From the NCBI RefSeq assembly GCF_004135605.1, contig NZ_SDPT01000003.1:434001-498000 (forward strand): DNA of 64,000 bases, in the 5' to 3' direction. This DNA comes from Sphingomonas desiccabilis (GTDB lineage Bacteria; Pseudomonadota; Alphaproteobacteria; Sphingomonadales; Sphingomonadaceae). A program made the position numbers and the translations under genes. Under the pieces are notes generated by a model. The model was not told the origin of the DNA. It worked only from the letters and a program-made list of their open reading frames with translations, and made no database searches. Shown here piece by piece: positions 36,797-45,201 of this stretch; within the stretch, counting starts at the first letter, position 1; each line of letters begins with the position of its first letter.

Positions 36797-38023
36797 ATGC
36801 ACCCGGCTTTTCCTCGCGCGACCCTCTCCATGCTTGCGGCGGCTCTGCTGCTTGCCGGCTGCTCGCATGAGGAAGCGCAGGAAAAGGGTGGCGGGCGCGG
36901 CGGCGCGCGCGGGCCGGCCCAGGTCGGCTTCGTCGTGGTTCAGCCGACCAGCGTCGCCCAGACGGTGGAGCTGAACGCACGCGTCACCGCCTATGAGCAA
37001 TCCGAGGTGCGGCCCCAGGTCGCGGGCGTGATCCGCCGCCGGTTCTTCACCGAAGGCTCGATCGTGCGGCGGGGGCAGACGCTCTACGAGATCGACCCCC
37101 GCATCTACAGCGCCGCGGTTTCGGAAGCGCAGGCGAACCTTCAGAGCGCCCGTGCCAATGCCGAGGCGACGCGCGTCAATGCCGAGCGGCTGCGCCCGCT
37201 GGCGCAGATGGAAGCGGTGTCGCAGCAGGAATATACCAATGCGGCCGCGGCGTCCCGGCAGGCCCAGGCCTCGGTCGCGCAGACGCAGGCGCAGCTGGAG
37301 ACGGCGCGGATCAACCTGCGCTTCACCAGTGTGCCGGCGCCGATCACTGGCCGCATCGGCCGGTCGCTTGCCACCGTCGGCGCGCTGGTGACGGCGAACC
37401 AGACCGAACCGCTGGCCGTGATCCAGCGGCTCGACCCCATCTATGTCGACATCCAGCAGTCGAGCGCCGACCTGCTGGCGCTGCGCCGCGCCCTGTCGCG
37501 CGACGGCGTCGCTCCGGGTCGCGCTGCGGTTCGGCTGAAGCTGGAGGACGGCAGCGACTATGGGCTGACCGGCACCGTCGAGTTCGCCGAGTCGATCGTC
37601 GATCCCAGCACCGGCACGGTGACGCTGCGCGCGCGCTTCGCCAATCCCAACGGCCTGCTGCTGCCGGGCATGTTCGCGCGGGCGGTGTTCGCGCAGTCGA
37701 TCAACAGCCGCGCCTTCCTGGTGCCGCAGCCGGCGATCAGCCGCAGCCCCGCGGGCGAGGCGACGCTGTTCGTCGTCTGCCCCGGCAACAAGGCGGTGCA
37801 GCGCAAGGTGGTCGCAAACCTGACCCAGGGCACCAACTGGGTCGTGACCCAGGGCCTCCAGCCCGGCGACAAGGTGATCGTCCAGGGTACCGGCAACCTG
37901 CGCCCGAACGCGCCGATCCAGCCGGTGCCCGCCAACTCGCCCCAGCGCGTGGCGCCGCCGCAAGGCGGGCAGGGCGGGCAGGGCGGCCAGTCCGGTGCGG
38001 CTTCCCCCGCCAAGGGGGGCTGA
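36797..38023 (+). CDS. RND efflux periplasmic adaptor (membrane fusion) lipoprotein
   Basis: Adaptor linking the inner membrane pump to the outer membrane channel, 408 residues. A lipoprotein signal ends at Cys22 (LLLAGCSHEE). The order of domains is as in AcrA: beta-barrel/lipoyl half (ARVTAYEQSEVRPQVAGVI), an alpha-helical hairpin (about 110-180, ANAEATRVNAERLRPLAQME), the second lipoyl half (SVPAPITGRIGRSLATVGALV), then barrel and membrane-proximal domains. A Gly/Gln-rich low-complexity end (GGQGGQGGQSG) is unusual but harmless. ATG at 36797 starts the signal; 36830 is possible. It is 6 bases from the pump gene. Confidence 0.93.
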   Translation: MHPAFPRATLSMLAAALLLAGCSHEEAQEKGGGRGGARGPAQVGFVVVQPTSVAQTVELNARVTAYEQSEVRPQVAGVIRRRFFTEGSIVRRGQTLYEIDPRIYSAAVSEAQANLQSARANAEATRVNAERLRPLAQMEAVSQQEYTNAAAASRQAQASVAQTQAQLETARINLRFTSVPAPITGRIGRSLATVGALVTANQTEPLAVIQRLDPIYVDIQQSSADLLALRRALSRDGVAPGRAAVRLKLEDGSDYGLTGTVEFAESIVDPSTGTVTLRARFANPNGLLLPGMFARAVFAQSINSRAFLVPQPAISRSPAGEATLFVVCPGNKAVQRKVVANLTQGTNWVVTQGLQPGDKVIVQGTGNLRPNAPIQPVPANSPQRVAPPQGGQGGQGGQSGAASPAKGG

Positions 38024-38029
38024 GCCGCC

Positions 38030-41000
38030 ATGTCCAAGATCTTCATCGATCGCCCGATCTTTGCATGGGTGATCGCGATCATCATCATGCTGGCCGGCGT
38101 GGGCGCGATCTTCAGCCTGCCGATCGCGCAATATCCGGACGTGGCGCCGCCGCAGGTCAACATCCGCGCGACCTATCCGGGCGCCAATGCGCAGACGATC
38201 CAGAACAGCGTCACCCAGATCATCGAGCAGCAGCTGACCGGCATCGACGGGCTGCTCTACTTCAGCTCGCAGTCCAGTTCGCGCGGGCAGGTGACGATCA
38301 GCGCGACGTTCGCCAAGGGCATCGACCCCGATATCGCCCAGGTGCAGGTCCAGAACCAGGTGCAGCAGGCGCTCTCGCGGCTGCCGCAGCAGGTGCAGCA
38401 GCAGGGCTTGCGGGTCACCAAGTCGAACCCCGACTTCCTGATGATCGTCGGCGTCTATGACGAGACCGACCGCAGCACCAACGGGGACGTTTCCGACTAT
38501 CTGGAATCCAACCTCGTCGAGCCGCTCGGCCGCGTCGAGGGCGTGGGCGAAACCAACGTGTTCGGATCGCAATATGCGATGCGCATCTGGCTCGATCCCG
38601 CCAAGCTCGCCAGCTTCAACCTGGTCCCGAGCGACGTCATCACCGCCATCCAGAACCAGAACACCGAAGTCGCGGCCGGCGAGCTGGGCGGCCAGCCGCA
38701 GCCCAACACGCAGTTGCTGAACGCCACGGTGACGGCGCAGGCGCGCCTCCAGACGCCCGAGCAGTTCCGTGCCATCGTCCTCAAGAGCCAGAGCAGCGGC
38801 GCGACCGTCCGGCTGGGCGACGTGGCACGCGTGGAGCTGGGGCAGGAGAACTACAGCGCACTCAGCCGCGTGAACGGTCACCCGGGCGCGGGCGTGGCGA
38901 TCTCGCTGGCGCCGGGAGCCGATGCGCTCAAGACGGCGCGGCTGGTAAAGGCAGAGGTGGCGCGGTTCGCCAAGGGCTTCCCGCCCGGATACGCCTACGA
39001 CTATGCCAACGACACGACCGCCTTCATCCAGCTGTCGATCGAGGAAGTCGTCAAGACGCTGATCGAGGCGGTGATCCTGGTCGTCATCGTCATGTTCGTG
39101 TTCCTGCAGAGCTGGCGCGCGACGCTGATCCCGACCATCGCCGTTCCGGTCGTGCTGCTGGGGACGTTCGCGGTCTTCTATCTCGCCGGCTTCTCGATCA
39201 ACACGCTGACGCTGTTCGGGCTGGTGCTGGCGATCGGCCTCCTGGTCGACGACGCGATCGTGGTGGTGGAAAACGTCGAGCGCCTGCTCGAGGAAAATCC
39301 CGACATGACGCCGTACGAGGCGACCATCGAGTCGATGAAGGAGATCCAGGTCGCGCTGATCGCGATCGGCATCGTCCTGTCGGCGGTGTTCCTGCCGATG
39401 GCGTTCTTCGGCGGCTCGACGGGCGTGATCTATCGCCAGTTCTCGGTGACCATCGTCGCAGCCATGGTGCTGTCGGTGCTGGTGGCGCTGATCCTGTCGC
39501 CGGCGCTCACCGCCACGTTGCTCAAGCAGAAGCCCCGCGACGCGGACGGCGCGCATATCCGCGAGGGCTGGTTTGCGAACCGTTTCCCTGGCGTGGTCCG
39601 CTTCGGCGACCGTGCCCGCGATGGCTTCAACACGCGCTTCGACCGGATGATCGACCGCTACGAGGGCGGGGTGAAGCGGGTCATCAACCGCAAATGGCTG
39701 TTCCTCTTGATCTACGCCGGCGTGCTCGCGCTGCTGGTGCTGCTGTTCGTGCGCCTGCCGACCAGCTTCCTGCCGACCGAGGACCAGGGCGCGGCGCTGG
39801 TCCGCTACCAGCTGCCCGCGGGCGCCACGCGCGGCCGTACCGAGGCGGTGCAGCGCGCGGTCGAGGACTATCTGCTCAAGCATGAGGGCAAGAACGTCCG
39901 CACGCTGCTGACCGTCAGCGGCGGCGGCAGCGGTGCCGCCGGCCAGAACACCGGCCAGGGCTTCATGAACTTCGTCGACTGGTCGGAGCGGGAGGGCAAG
40001 GAGAACAGCGCTGACGCGATCGTCGCGCGGGCGGCTGCCGCCTTCCGCGGCCTGCGCGACGCGCAGGTCTATGCGCTGATCCCTCCCGCGATCCGCGGTC
40101 TCGGCCAGTCGAGCGGCTTCACCATGGAGCTCCAGAACACCAGCGGCATGACGGCGGAGAAGTTCGCCGAGGCGCGTGACAAGCTGCTCGCCGCGGCCAA
40201 TGCCGACGACAAGCTGACCGGCGTTCGCCTCACGGAGCTTCCCGACGTGGCGACGTTGCAGGTCGACCTCGATCAGCAGAAGCTCTCGGCGCTCGGCCTG
40301 TCCCAGAGCGACGTCAACACGACGCTGTCCACCGCCTGGGGCGGCCGCTACGTCAACGACTTCATTGACCGTGGCCGGGTGAAGCGCGTCTATGTCCAGG
40401 GCGATGCCCCCTACCGGGCGGCGCCCTCCGACTTGAGCCAGTGGTTCGTGCGGACGTCCGACGGCACCATGGCGCCCTTCTCGTCGTTCGCGCGGACTTC
40501 CTGGAGCACGGCGCCAACGACATTGTCGCGGTTCCAGGGCGTGCCCTCCTATGAGTTCCAGGGCGATGCGGCGCCGGGCACCAGCTCCGGCGAGGCGATG
40601 GAGCGGATCGCGGCGCTCGCGGCCGAGATCCCGGGCGTCGGCGTCGCCTGGGCCGGCCTATCGTTCCAGGAGCGGCTGTCGTCCGGCCAGGCGCCGCTGC
40701 TCTATGGGCTGTCGCTGCTGGTAGTGTTCCTGTGCCTGGCCGCGCTCTACGAGAGCTGGTCGATCCCGATCGCGGTGCTGCTGGTGATCCCGCTCGGCCT
40801 GATCGGCGCCGTGTTCTTCGTGACGCTGCGCGGGCTGGAGAACGACGTGTATCTTCAGATCGGCCTGCTCACGACCATGGGGCTGGCGGCCAAGAACGCG
40901 ATCCTGATGATCGAGTTCGCCGAACAGGCGGAGCGCAAGGGCGCGCGCGTGATCGACGCCGCGCTGGAGGCGGCCCGCATCCGTCTGCGCCCGATCCTGA

Positions 41001-41251
41001 TGACCAGCCTTGCCTTCATCTTCGGCGTGCTGCCGCTGGCGCTCTCCACGGGCGCCGGTGCCAACAGCCGCATCGCGATCGGCACCTCGGTGATCGGCGG
41101 CATGCTGACGGCCACGATCCTCGCCATCTTCTACATCCCGCTGTTCTTCGTGCTGGTGCGCCGCGGCGTCCGCGACGGTCTTGCCAAGCTCCGCGGCAGG
41201 CCGACCGGTCATCAGCCCAAGGATCTGCCCAAGGAGGAGCCCGCGGCATGA
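38030..41251 (+). CDS. RND multidrug efflux permease, HAE1 (AcrB/MexB) type
   Basis: Trimeric inner membrane proton antiporter of 1073 residues with twelve membrane helices and two large periplasmic loops. N-terminus MSKIFIDRPIFAWVIAI, the proton-relay acidic pair in LVLAIGLLVDDAIVVVENVE, the lysine in TMGLAAKNAILMIEFAEQ, and the RLPQQVQQQGLRVTKS block of the porter domain are as in AcrB. The length and HAE1 features point to export of hydrophobic drugs or bile-like compounds, not metals. It is the middle gene of the tripartite operon, and its stop overlaps the outer membrane factor start. Confidence 0.96.
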   Translation: MSKIFIDRPIFAWVIAIIIMLAGVGAIFSLPIAQYPDVAPPQVNIRATYPGANAQTIQNSVTQIIEQQLTGIDGLLYFSSQSSSRGQVTISATFAKGIDPDIAQVQVQNQVQQALSRLPQQVQQQGLRVTKSNPDFLMIVGVYDETDRSTNGDVSDYLESNLVEPLGRVEGVGETNVFGSQYAMRIWLDPAKLASFNLVPSDVITAIQNQNTEVAAGELGGQPQPNTQLLNATVTAQARLQTPEQFRAIVLKSQSSGATVRLGDVARVELGQENYSALSRVNGHPGAGVAISLAPGADALKTARLVKAEVARFAKGFPPGYAYDYANDTTAFIQLSIEEVVKTLIEAVILVVIVMFVFLQSWRATLIPTIAVPVVLLGTFAVFYLAGFSINTLTLFGLVLAIGLLVDDAIVVVENVERLLEENPDMTPYEATIESMKEIQVALIAIGIVLSAVFLPMAFFGGSTGVIYRQFSVTIVAAMVLSVLVALILSPALTATLLKQKPRDADGAHIREGWFANRFPGVVRFGDRARDGFNTRFDRMIDRYEGGVKRVINRKWLFLLIYAGVLALLVLLFVRLPTSFLPTEDQGAALVRYQLPAGATRGRTEAVQRAVEDYLLKHEGKNVRTLLTVSGGGSGAAGQNTGQGFMNFVDWSEREGKENSADAIVARAAAAFRGLRDAQVYALIPPAIRGLGQSSGFTMELQNTSGMTAEKFAEARDKLLAAANADDKLTGVRLTELPDVATLQVDLDQQKLSALGLSQSDVNTTLSTAWGGRYVNDFIDRGRVKRVYVQGDAPYRAAPSDLSQWFVRTSDGTMAPFSSFARTSWSTAPTTLSRFQGVPSYEFQGDAAPGTSSGEAMERIAALAAEIPGVGVAWAGLSFQERLSSGQAPLLYGLSLLVVFLCLAALYESWSIPIAVLLVIPLGLIGAVFFVTLRGLENDVYLQIGLLTTMGLAAKNAILMIEFAEQAERKGARVIDAALEAARIRLRPILMTSLAFIFGVLPLALSTGAGANSRIAIGTSVIGGMLTATILAIFYIPLFFVLVRRGVRDGLAKLRGRPTGHQPKDLPKEEPAA

Positions 41252-42750
41252 ACGCCCGGCTGACCGCCCTGCTGCCGCTGCTGCTGGCAGGCTGTTCGAT
41301 GGCGCCCGAGGACGTCCGCCCGCCGTCGCCGGTGCCGGCGTCCTGGCCGGTAGGCGATGCCTATCTGCGCCAGACCGAGGCGAGCTTGCCGGTGGTGAGC
41401 TATCGCGACGTGTTCGTGGATCCGCGTCTCCAGACGTTGATAGATCAGGCGCTGGTCAACAATCGCGACCTGCGCGTCGCTGCCGCAAACATTGTGGCGG
41501 CACGCGCGCAGTACCGTATCCAGCGTTCGGAGCTGTTCCCGCAGATCGACGCGTCTGCAAGCTACACCCGGTCCCGCAGCGGCGGACGGTCGTTCACTGG
41601 GGGCAACGGTGCTGTTCCCGGCGACGGCACCGACGGTGGCAACGCGGGCGGCAACCAGGGCGGCAGCGGCGCGACGACGATCGACCGCTTCGGCGCGGAT
41701 CTGGGGGTCACCTCGTTCGAGATCGACCTGTTCGGACGCATCCGCTCGCTGACTCGCGCGCAGCAGAACCAGTATTTCGCCACCGAGGCCGCCGCCCGTG
41801 CGACGCGGCTGACGCTCGTCGCCGACATCGCGGACGCCTGGCTCACCTATGCCGCGGACACGAGCCTGCTGCGCATCGCCGAGCAGACGGCGGCCAGTGC
41901 GGAGCGCAGCGTGACGCTCACCCGAGCACGGCTCCGGGGCGGGGTCGCGCCCCGCACCGATCTGCGCCAGGCCGAACAGATCCTCACCGCCGCCCAGGCG
42001 GACGTCGCGGAGCAGCGTACCCAGCTGGCGCAGGACGTGAATGCGCTACAGCTGCTGGTCGGTGCGCCGTTCGACCGCGCCCTGTTGCCGCAAAGCATCG
42101 AGCAGGCGGCGCCTGCCGTCCGGGCGCTTCCCGCAGGCGTCGACTCCGGCGTGCTGCTGCGCCGGCCTGACGTGGTGCAGGCGGAATACCAACTGCGCGC
42201 AGCCAATGCCGAAATCGGCGCGGCGCGCGCTGCGCTGTTCCCGCGCATCTCGCTGACGGCGGTGCTGGGGCTCGCCAGCAATGCGCTGGGTTCGTTGTTC
42301 GACAATGGCGCCTTCACCTATTCGGCGGGGCCCTCGGTCGCCTATCCGATCTTCCAGGCGGGGGCCGCCCGTGCGAACGTCCGGCTGACGGAGGCGCAGC
42401 GCGAGGGCTTGCTCGCGGAGTATGAGCGGACCATCCAGATCGCCTTCCGCGAAGTGTCCGACGCACTCGCCCGGCAAGGGACGATCGGTGAGCAGCTGCG
42501 CGCCACGGAGGCGCAAACCGCGGCCGCCGAGGACACCTTCACCCTGACCGAGGCGCGCTATCGCGGGGGAATCGACACCTTCCTCGCGAGCCTCGACGCG
42601 CAGCGATCGCTCTACCAGTCGCAGCGCACCCTGGTGCAGACCCGGCTGGTGGCGGCGAGCAACCGCGTCACCCTCTACCGTACGCTCGGCGGCGACACGC
42701 TGCTGGAGGCGACGGACCAGGGACCGATCCCGGCCACACCCGCCGACTGA
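41248..42750 (+). CDS. outer membrane efflux factor, NodT/OprM family lipoprotein
   Basis: TolC-like channel protein of 500 residues. The signal ends with a lipobox Cys16 (LLLAGCSMAP). The two internal OEP repeats are visible as long helical stretches (NNRDLRVAAANIVAARAQYR, and RAANAEIGAARAALFPRISL with the turn FPRISL mirrored by ELFPQIDASAS). A Gly/Ser/Asn-rich insert lies at about 110-140 in the first half. ATG at 41248 overlaps the pump stop. Together with the two genes before it, it forms a complete tripartite exporter without an adjacent regulator in the window. Confidence 0.94.
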   Translation: MNARLTALLPLLLAGCSMAPEDVRPPSPVPASWPVGDAYLRQTEASLPVVSYRDVFVDPRLQTLIDQALVNNRDLRVAAANIVAARAQYRIQRSELFPQIDASASYTRSRSGGRSFTGGNGAVPGDGTDGGNAGGNQGGSGATTIDRFGADLGVTSFEIDLFGRIRSLTRAQQNQYFATEAAARATRLTLVADIADAWLTYAADTSLLRIAEQTAASAERSVTLTRARLRGGVAPRTDLRQAEQILTAAQADVAEQRTQLAQDVNALQLLVGAPFDRALLPQSIEQAAPAVRALPAGVDSGVLLRRPDVVQAEYQLRAANAEIGAARAALFPRISLTAVLGLASNALGSLFDNGAFTYSAGPSVAYPIFQAGAARANVRLTEAQREGLLAEYERTIQIAFREVSDALARQGTIGEQLRATEAQTAAAEDTFTLTEARYRGGIDTFLASLDAQRSLYQSQRTLVQTRLVAASNRVTLYRTLGGDTLLEATDQGPIPATPAD

Positions 42751-42808
42751 ACGGAACTCTCGCCGTCCGCACTGGTTCGGAAAAAGAGAGATTCCGAGGA
42801 GACGGACC

Positions 42809-43084
42809 ATGAGCGACAAGCAGCCGATGCAGGCCGCCGGCAAGGGCGTGGCAGAGGGCCGGGACGGCGTCGATCAGGAGCGGGTCAACGGCCGCAATGC
42901 CGGAGGCGAGAGCGGCGGCGGCGCCTATCCCAATCCCCACACGGGCAAGGACGAGAAGCAGAGCGGCTTCATGGGCCATGGCGGCCAGACCGACATCGAC
43001 TATCGCGGCACGGGACAGGGCAGCGAGGGCGAAGGCAAGACCGGCGCCAACCCCAATGCGGGAACCGGTTCGAACACCGACTGA
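42809..43084 (+). CDS. small Gly-rich, probably disordered protein
   Basis: Unrecognised protein of 91 residues, highly hydrophilic and rich in Gly, Asn, Asp, Glu and Lys, with no hydrophobic core, cysteine or signal. A stretch NAGGESGGGAYPNPHTGKDE is the most distinctive. It is probably intrinsically disordered. A CGAGGAGA box before the ATG makes translation likely. It follows the efflux operon by 58 bases with its own likely promoter. Similar short Gly-rich stress-type proteins are known in bacteria, but no function can be claimed here. Confidence 0.65.
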   Translation: MSDKQPMQAAGKGVAEGRDGVDQERVNGRNAGGESGGGAYPNPHTGKDEKQSGFMGHGGQTDIDYRGTGQGSEGEGKTGANPNAGTGSNTD

Positions 43085-43194
43085 CAGGCGGGCCGAGACC
43101 AAAAGGCTCGACGTTGAACCCACCGTCTGCCCTGAGTGGCCGTTGCGCGAAATCGAAATGGCGTATCGAAGGAACGCCGCGTGTGCTTCGATCC

Positions 43195-43217
43195 GGGGCT
43201 TGGACAGGCTCGGCCCC
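43195..43217. repeat. possible degenerate intergenic repeat
   Basis: The gap 43085-43260 contains ggggcttggacaggctcggcccc, a 5-pair imperfect hairpin of the type (ttcgacaggctcagg-like) that is common as an intergenic repeat in sphingomonads. Only one copy is visible in the window, so assignment rests on recollection of the pattern. Confidence 0.3.
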
Positions 43218-43260
43218 TACTGAGCACGGGCCTTTCTGCTTGGTGGCGTCGCGATTCCGC

Positions 43261-43488
43261 CTATCCGCGCACGATCGGGTGCCGCTCGCGCAGGTCGTCC
43301 GCGACCCGCTCCACCGCCTCGACCGCGGCGGCGTTGCCGGACGGGTGGATCGACCAGTTGCAGTGCGCGTGCGTCTCGAGGCTGTGGACGGTGACCTGGC
43401 CGATCACCAGCCGCCAGTGCCGGCGCGTGCCACCCGCATCGCGCACCAAGGTCGTGACGAACAGGTCCAGCAGGTCGGCAGCGGTCAT
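43261..43488 (-). CDS. 75-residue protein of unknown function coupled to trmB
   Basis: Short soluble protein with no signal or membrane helix and no recognised family. It reads MTAADLLDLFVTTLVRDAGG, then RLVIGQVTVHSLETHAHCNW, and ends ERVADDLRERHPIVRG. The pattern of helix, strand, strand and helix suggests a compact alpha/beta fold. Its ATG overlaps the trmB stop by four bases, which makes it likely to be a real, co-translated gene. A link to tRNA modification is only positional. Confidence 0.6.
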   Translation of the reverse strand: MTAADLLDLFVTTLVRDAGGTRRHWRLVIGQVTVHSLETHAHCNWSIHPSGNAAAVEAVERVADDLRERHPIVRG

Positions 43489-44177
43489 CCCTGCGTTCCC
43501 AGCCGCAGGTAGCGGAAGTACCAGACCTCATGCCCCTGGCGCCGTGCCTTGCGCTCGTAGCGCGTCTCGGGCCAGTCGGCGGGACGGGTGAGGAAGTCCT
43601 GCGCCGTCTCGGCAGCCCAAGCGAAGTCGCGGCGCCCGCGCATCACCATCATCGACCAGCGGCAATAGGTCGGATCGTCGGTGCCGAGGCGGAACTCGCC
43701 GCCGGGCTTGAGCTTGGCGGCGATCATGTCGAGCGGCCCGTCGTTGACCATGCGCCGCTTGGCATGGCGCGCCTTGCGCCACGGATCGGGGTGGAGGAGG
43801 TAGACGCGCTCCAGGCTGGCGTCCGGAAGCCGCTCCAGCGCCTCCAGCGCATCGCCCATGTGCAGGCGCACATTTTCCAGGCCGCCGTCGCGGATGTGGT
43901 TGAGCGCCCCGACGACGCCGTTCAGGAACGGTTCGCAGCCGATGAAGCCATGATCCGGGCGCATCGCCGCCTGCCCCGCGAGGTGCTCGCCGCCGCCGAA
44001 GCCGATCTCGAACTCCAGCGGACGTGAATCGCCGAACAGCGTCGGCGCGTCCAGCGGGCCTTCGTCTGGGATGCTGACGAGAGGGAGCAGGTCTTCCACC
44101 AGCGCGGCTTGGCCCTGGCGCAGCTTGTGTCCCTGGCGGCGGCCGTAGAGGCGGCGGATCGAGGTCGGATCGGTCAT
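43485..44177 (-). CDS. trmB: tRNA (guanine46-N7)-methyltransferase
   Basis: SAM-dependent enzyme adding m7G at position 46 of tRNA. The 230 residues show the SAM motif PLEFEIGFGGGEHLAGQA, the GCEPFLNGVVGALNHI block, VYLLHPDPWRKARHAKRR (the signature HPDPWxKxRHxKRR) and GGEFRLGTDDPTYCRW. The C-terminal TRYERKARRQGHEVWYFRY is also conserved. ATG at 44177 matches the family; a further 19 residues upstream are atypical. It lies in the same orientation as metK but is separated from it by accessory genes. Confidence 0.96.
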   Translation of the reverse strand: MTDPTSIRRLYGRRQGHKLRQGQAALVEDLLPLVSIPDEGPLDAPTLFGDSRPLEFEIGFGGGEHLAGQAAMRPDHGFIGCEPFLNGVVGALNHIRDGGLENVRLHMGDALEALERLPDASLERVYLLHPDPWRKARHAKRRMVNDGPLDMIAAKLKPGGEFRLGTDDPTYCRWSMMVMRGRRDFAWAAETAQDFLTRPADWPETRYERKARRQGHEVWYFRYLRLGTQG

Positions 44178-44275
44178 GGCGCGGGGCTGTAGCCGCCCGT
44201 TGCGCCGGCTCCAAGCGCCGATGGAGCCTGCCATCCTCCCGCGGGTTGTTCGTGCGCACCCATGGAAGGCGACGA

Positions 44276-44938
44276 ATGAGCAAGGGCAGGACGGGCAAGG
44301 CGTTGGCGCACGAGTTGGAGCGCGTCGACATCAAGGCGGGCCATGCGGCAGCCGAATGGCACGACCATGTGGTCGTGCGCGCGTTGAAGCTGGTTCGCGA
44401 GCTTGCCGACCAGCCGCCGCTGATCGCGCTGTCGATCGGTACGGTGGTGGCCGGTGTGGTACGGCGTGACGGTCGCCTCGCACGCACGGGCGCGCGCATG
44501 CTGGCAAGCCATCTCGCGGCGACGGCGATCAAGGCAGCGATCAAGCGCAGGGTCGATCGAGCGCGGCCGCGGCTGTTCAGCAGCGACCATGATCACCGGC
44601 TCACGCGGGGCAACCGCAACGAGGGGCCGCACAACTCCTTCCCCTCGGGCCACACGGCCGGCGCGATGGCGGTGAGCCGGGCGATCCTGCGGGAGTACCC
44701 TGGCGCGAGCGGTCCCGCCTATGCGGCGGCGGTGGCGACCGGCGCGCTGCAGCTGCCGACCGGTTCGCATTTCCCGATCGACATCATCGCCGGGGCAGCG
44801 ATCGGGGTGGGCTCGGAAGCGCTGGTCGCACGCATCTTCCCCGATGCGGCGCCGGAGCGGGCGCGATCGGGTGACGACACGGATGTGGAGAAATGGCGCG
44901 CCCGGAACGATTCGAACGTCCGACCCTCAGATTCGTAG
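44276..44938 (+). CDS. PAP2 family phosphatase, 3' end overlapping a tRNA
   Basis: Predicted membrane-associated acid phosphatase of 220 residues. The three PAP2 motifs are visible: KRRVDRARPR (KxxxxxxRP), NSFPSGHTAGA (PSGH) and PTGSHFPIDIIAGAAIG (SRxxxxxHxxxD in a relaxed form). Short hydrophobic segments (about 45-65 and 155-190) suggest few membrane spans. Substrates in this family include undecaprenyl diphosphate and phosphatidic acid. The ATG at 44276 has an AAGG box. The last 15 codons run antisense into the tRNA-Arg gene, so the C-terminal ARNDSNVRPSDS is encoded by tRNA complement. Confidence 0.78.
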   Translation: MSKGRTGKALAHELERVDIKAGHAAAEWHDHVVVRALKLVRELADQPPLIALSIGTVVAGVVRRDGRLARTGARMLASHLAATAIKAAIKRRVDRARPRLFSSDHDHRLTRGNRNEGPHNSFPSGHTAGAMAVSRAILREYPGASGPAYAAAVATGALQLPTGSHFPIDIIAGAAIGVGSEALVARIFPDAAPERARSGDDTDVEKWRARNDSNVRPSDS

Positions 44939-44970
44939 TCTGATGCTCTATCCAGCTGAGCTACGGGCGC
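44894..44970 (-). tRNA. tRNA-Arg (anticodon ACG)
   Basis: On the minus strand the sequence folds as a full cloverleaf of 77 bases: acceptor GCGCCCG with CGGGCGC, D arm with AGCTCAGCTGGATAGAGC, anticodon stem TCAGA/TCTGA with loop CTACGAA (anticodon ACG), T arm with GTTCGAATC, discriminator G and encoded CCA. ACG is normally edited to ICG and reads CGU, CGC and CGA. The 3' half overlaps the end of the PAP2 gene on the opposite strand. Confidence 0.96.
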
Positions 44971-45201
44971 TTGGGAGGTGGTCCCCTATCCGCCCGTGGA
45001 TTCGAGCGCAAGTCCTTCCGCATGGAACGGGCACATTTTTCGCGATCGTCGCTGTGAGCGGCGCAGCATGGTGGCTTTCGCAAGGCTCATCCCGTGTGCC
45101 GGCGAAAGCGGTGGCCCAGGGCTCTACGCGCCACCCGCGATGTTTCTGCCGGGGCCCCGGGGGGCGACGCGGTAGGGCGGCGATGAACGGGCTGAAGCCC
45201 G

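Noticed and set aside
36218..39883. 1221-codon open frame on the minus strand opposite the RND genes
   Set aside because: Its translation is low-complexity (His, Arg, Glu, Gln runs) and it is antisense to well-identified M28 and RND genes.
44894..44970. tRNA-Arg as an attachment site for an integrated element
   Set aside because: No integrase gene and no repeated tRNA 3' end is visible within the window.
45079..45165. Possible third copy of the palindromic element in the gap after the tRNA
   Set aside because: It has ccggcgaaagcggtggcccaggg-like similarity to the outer part but lacks the diagnostic 20-base hairpin, so it is too degenerate to list.
45188..45201. Short hairpin after the unknown secreted gene as terminator
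   Set aside because: The stem is only six pairs and has no U-tract.
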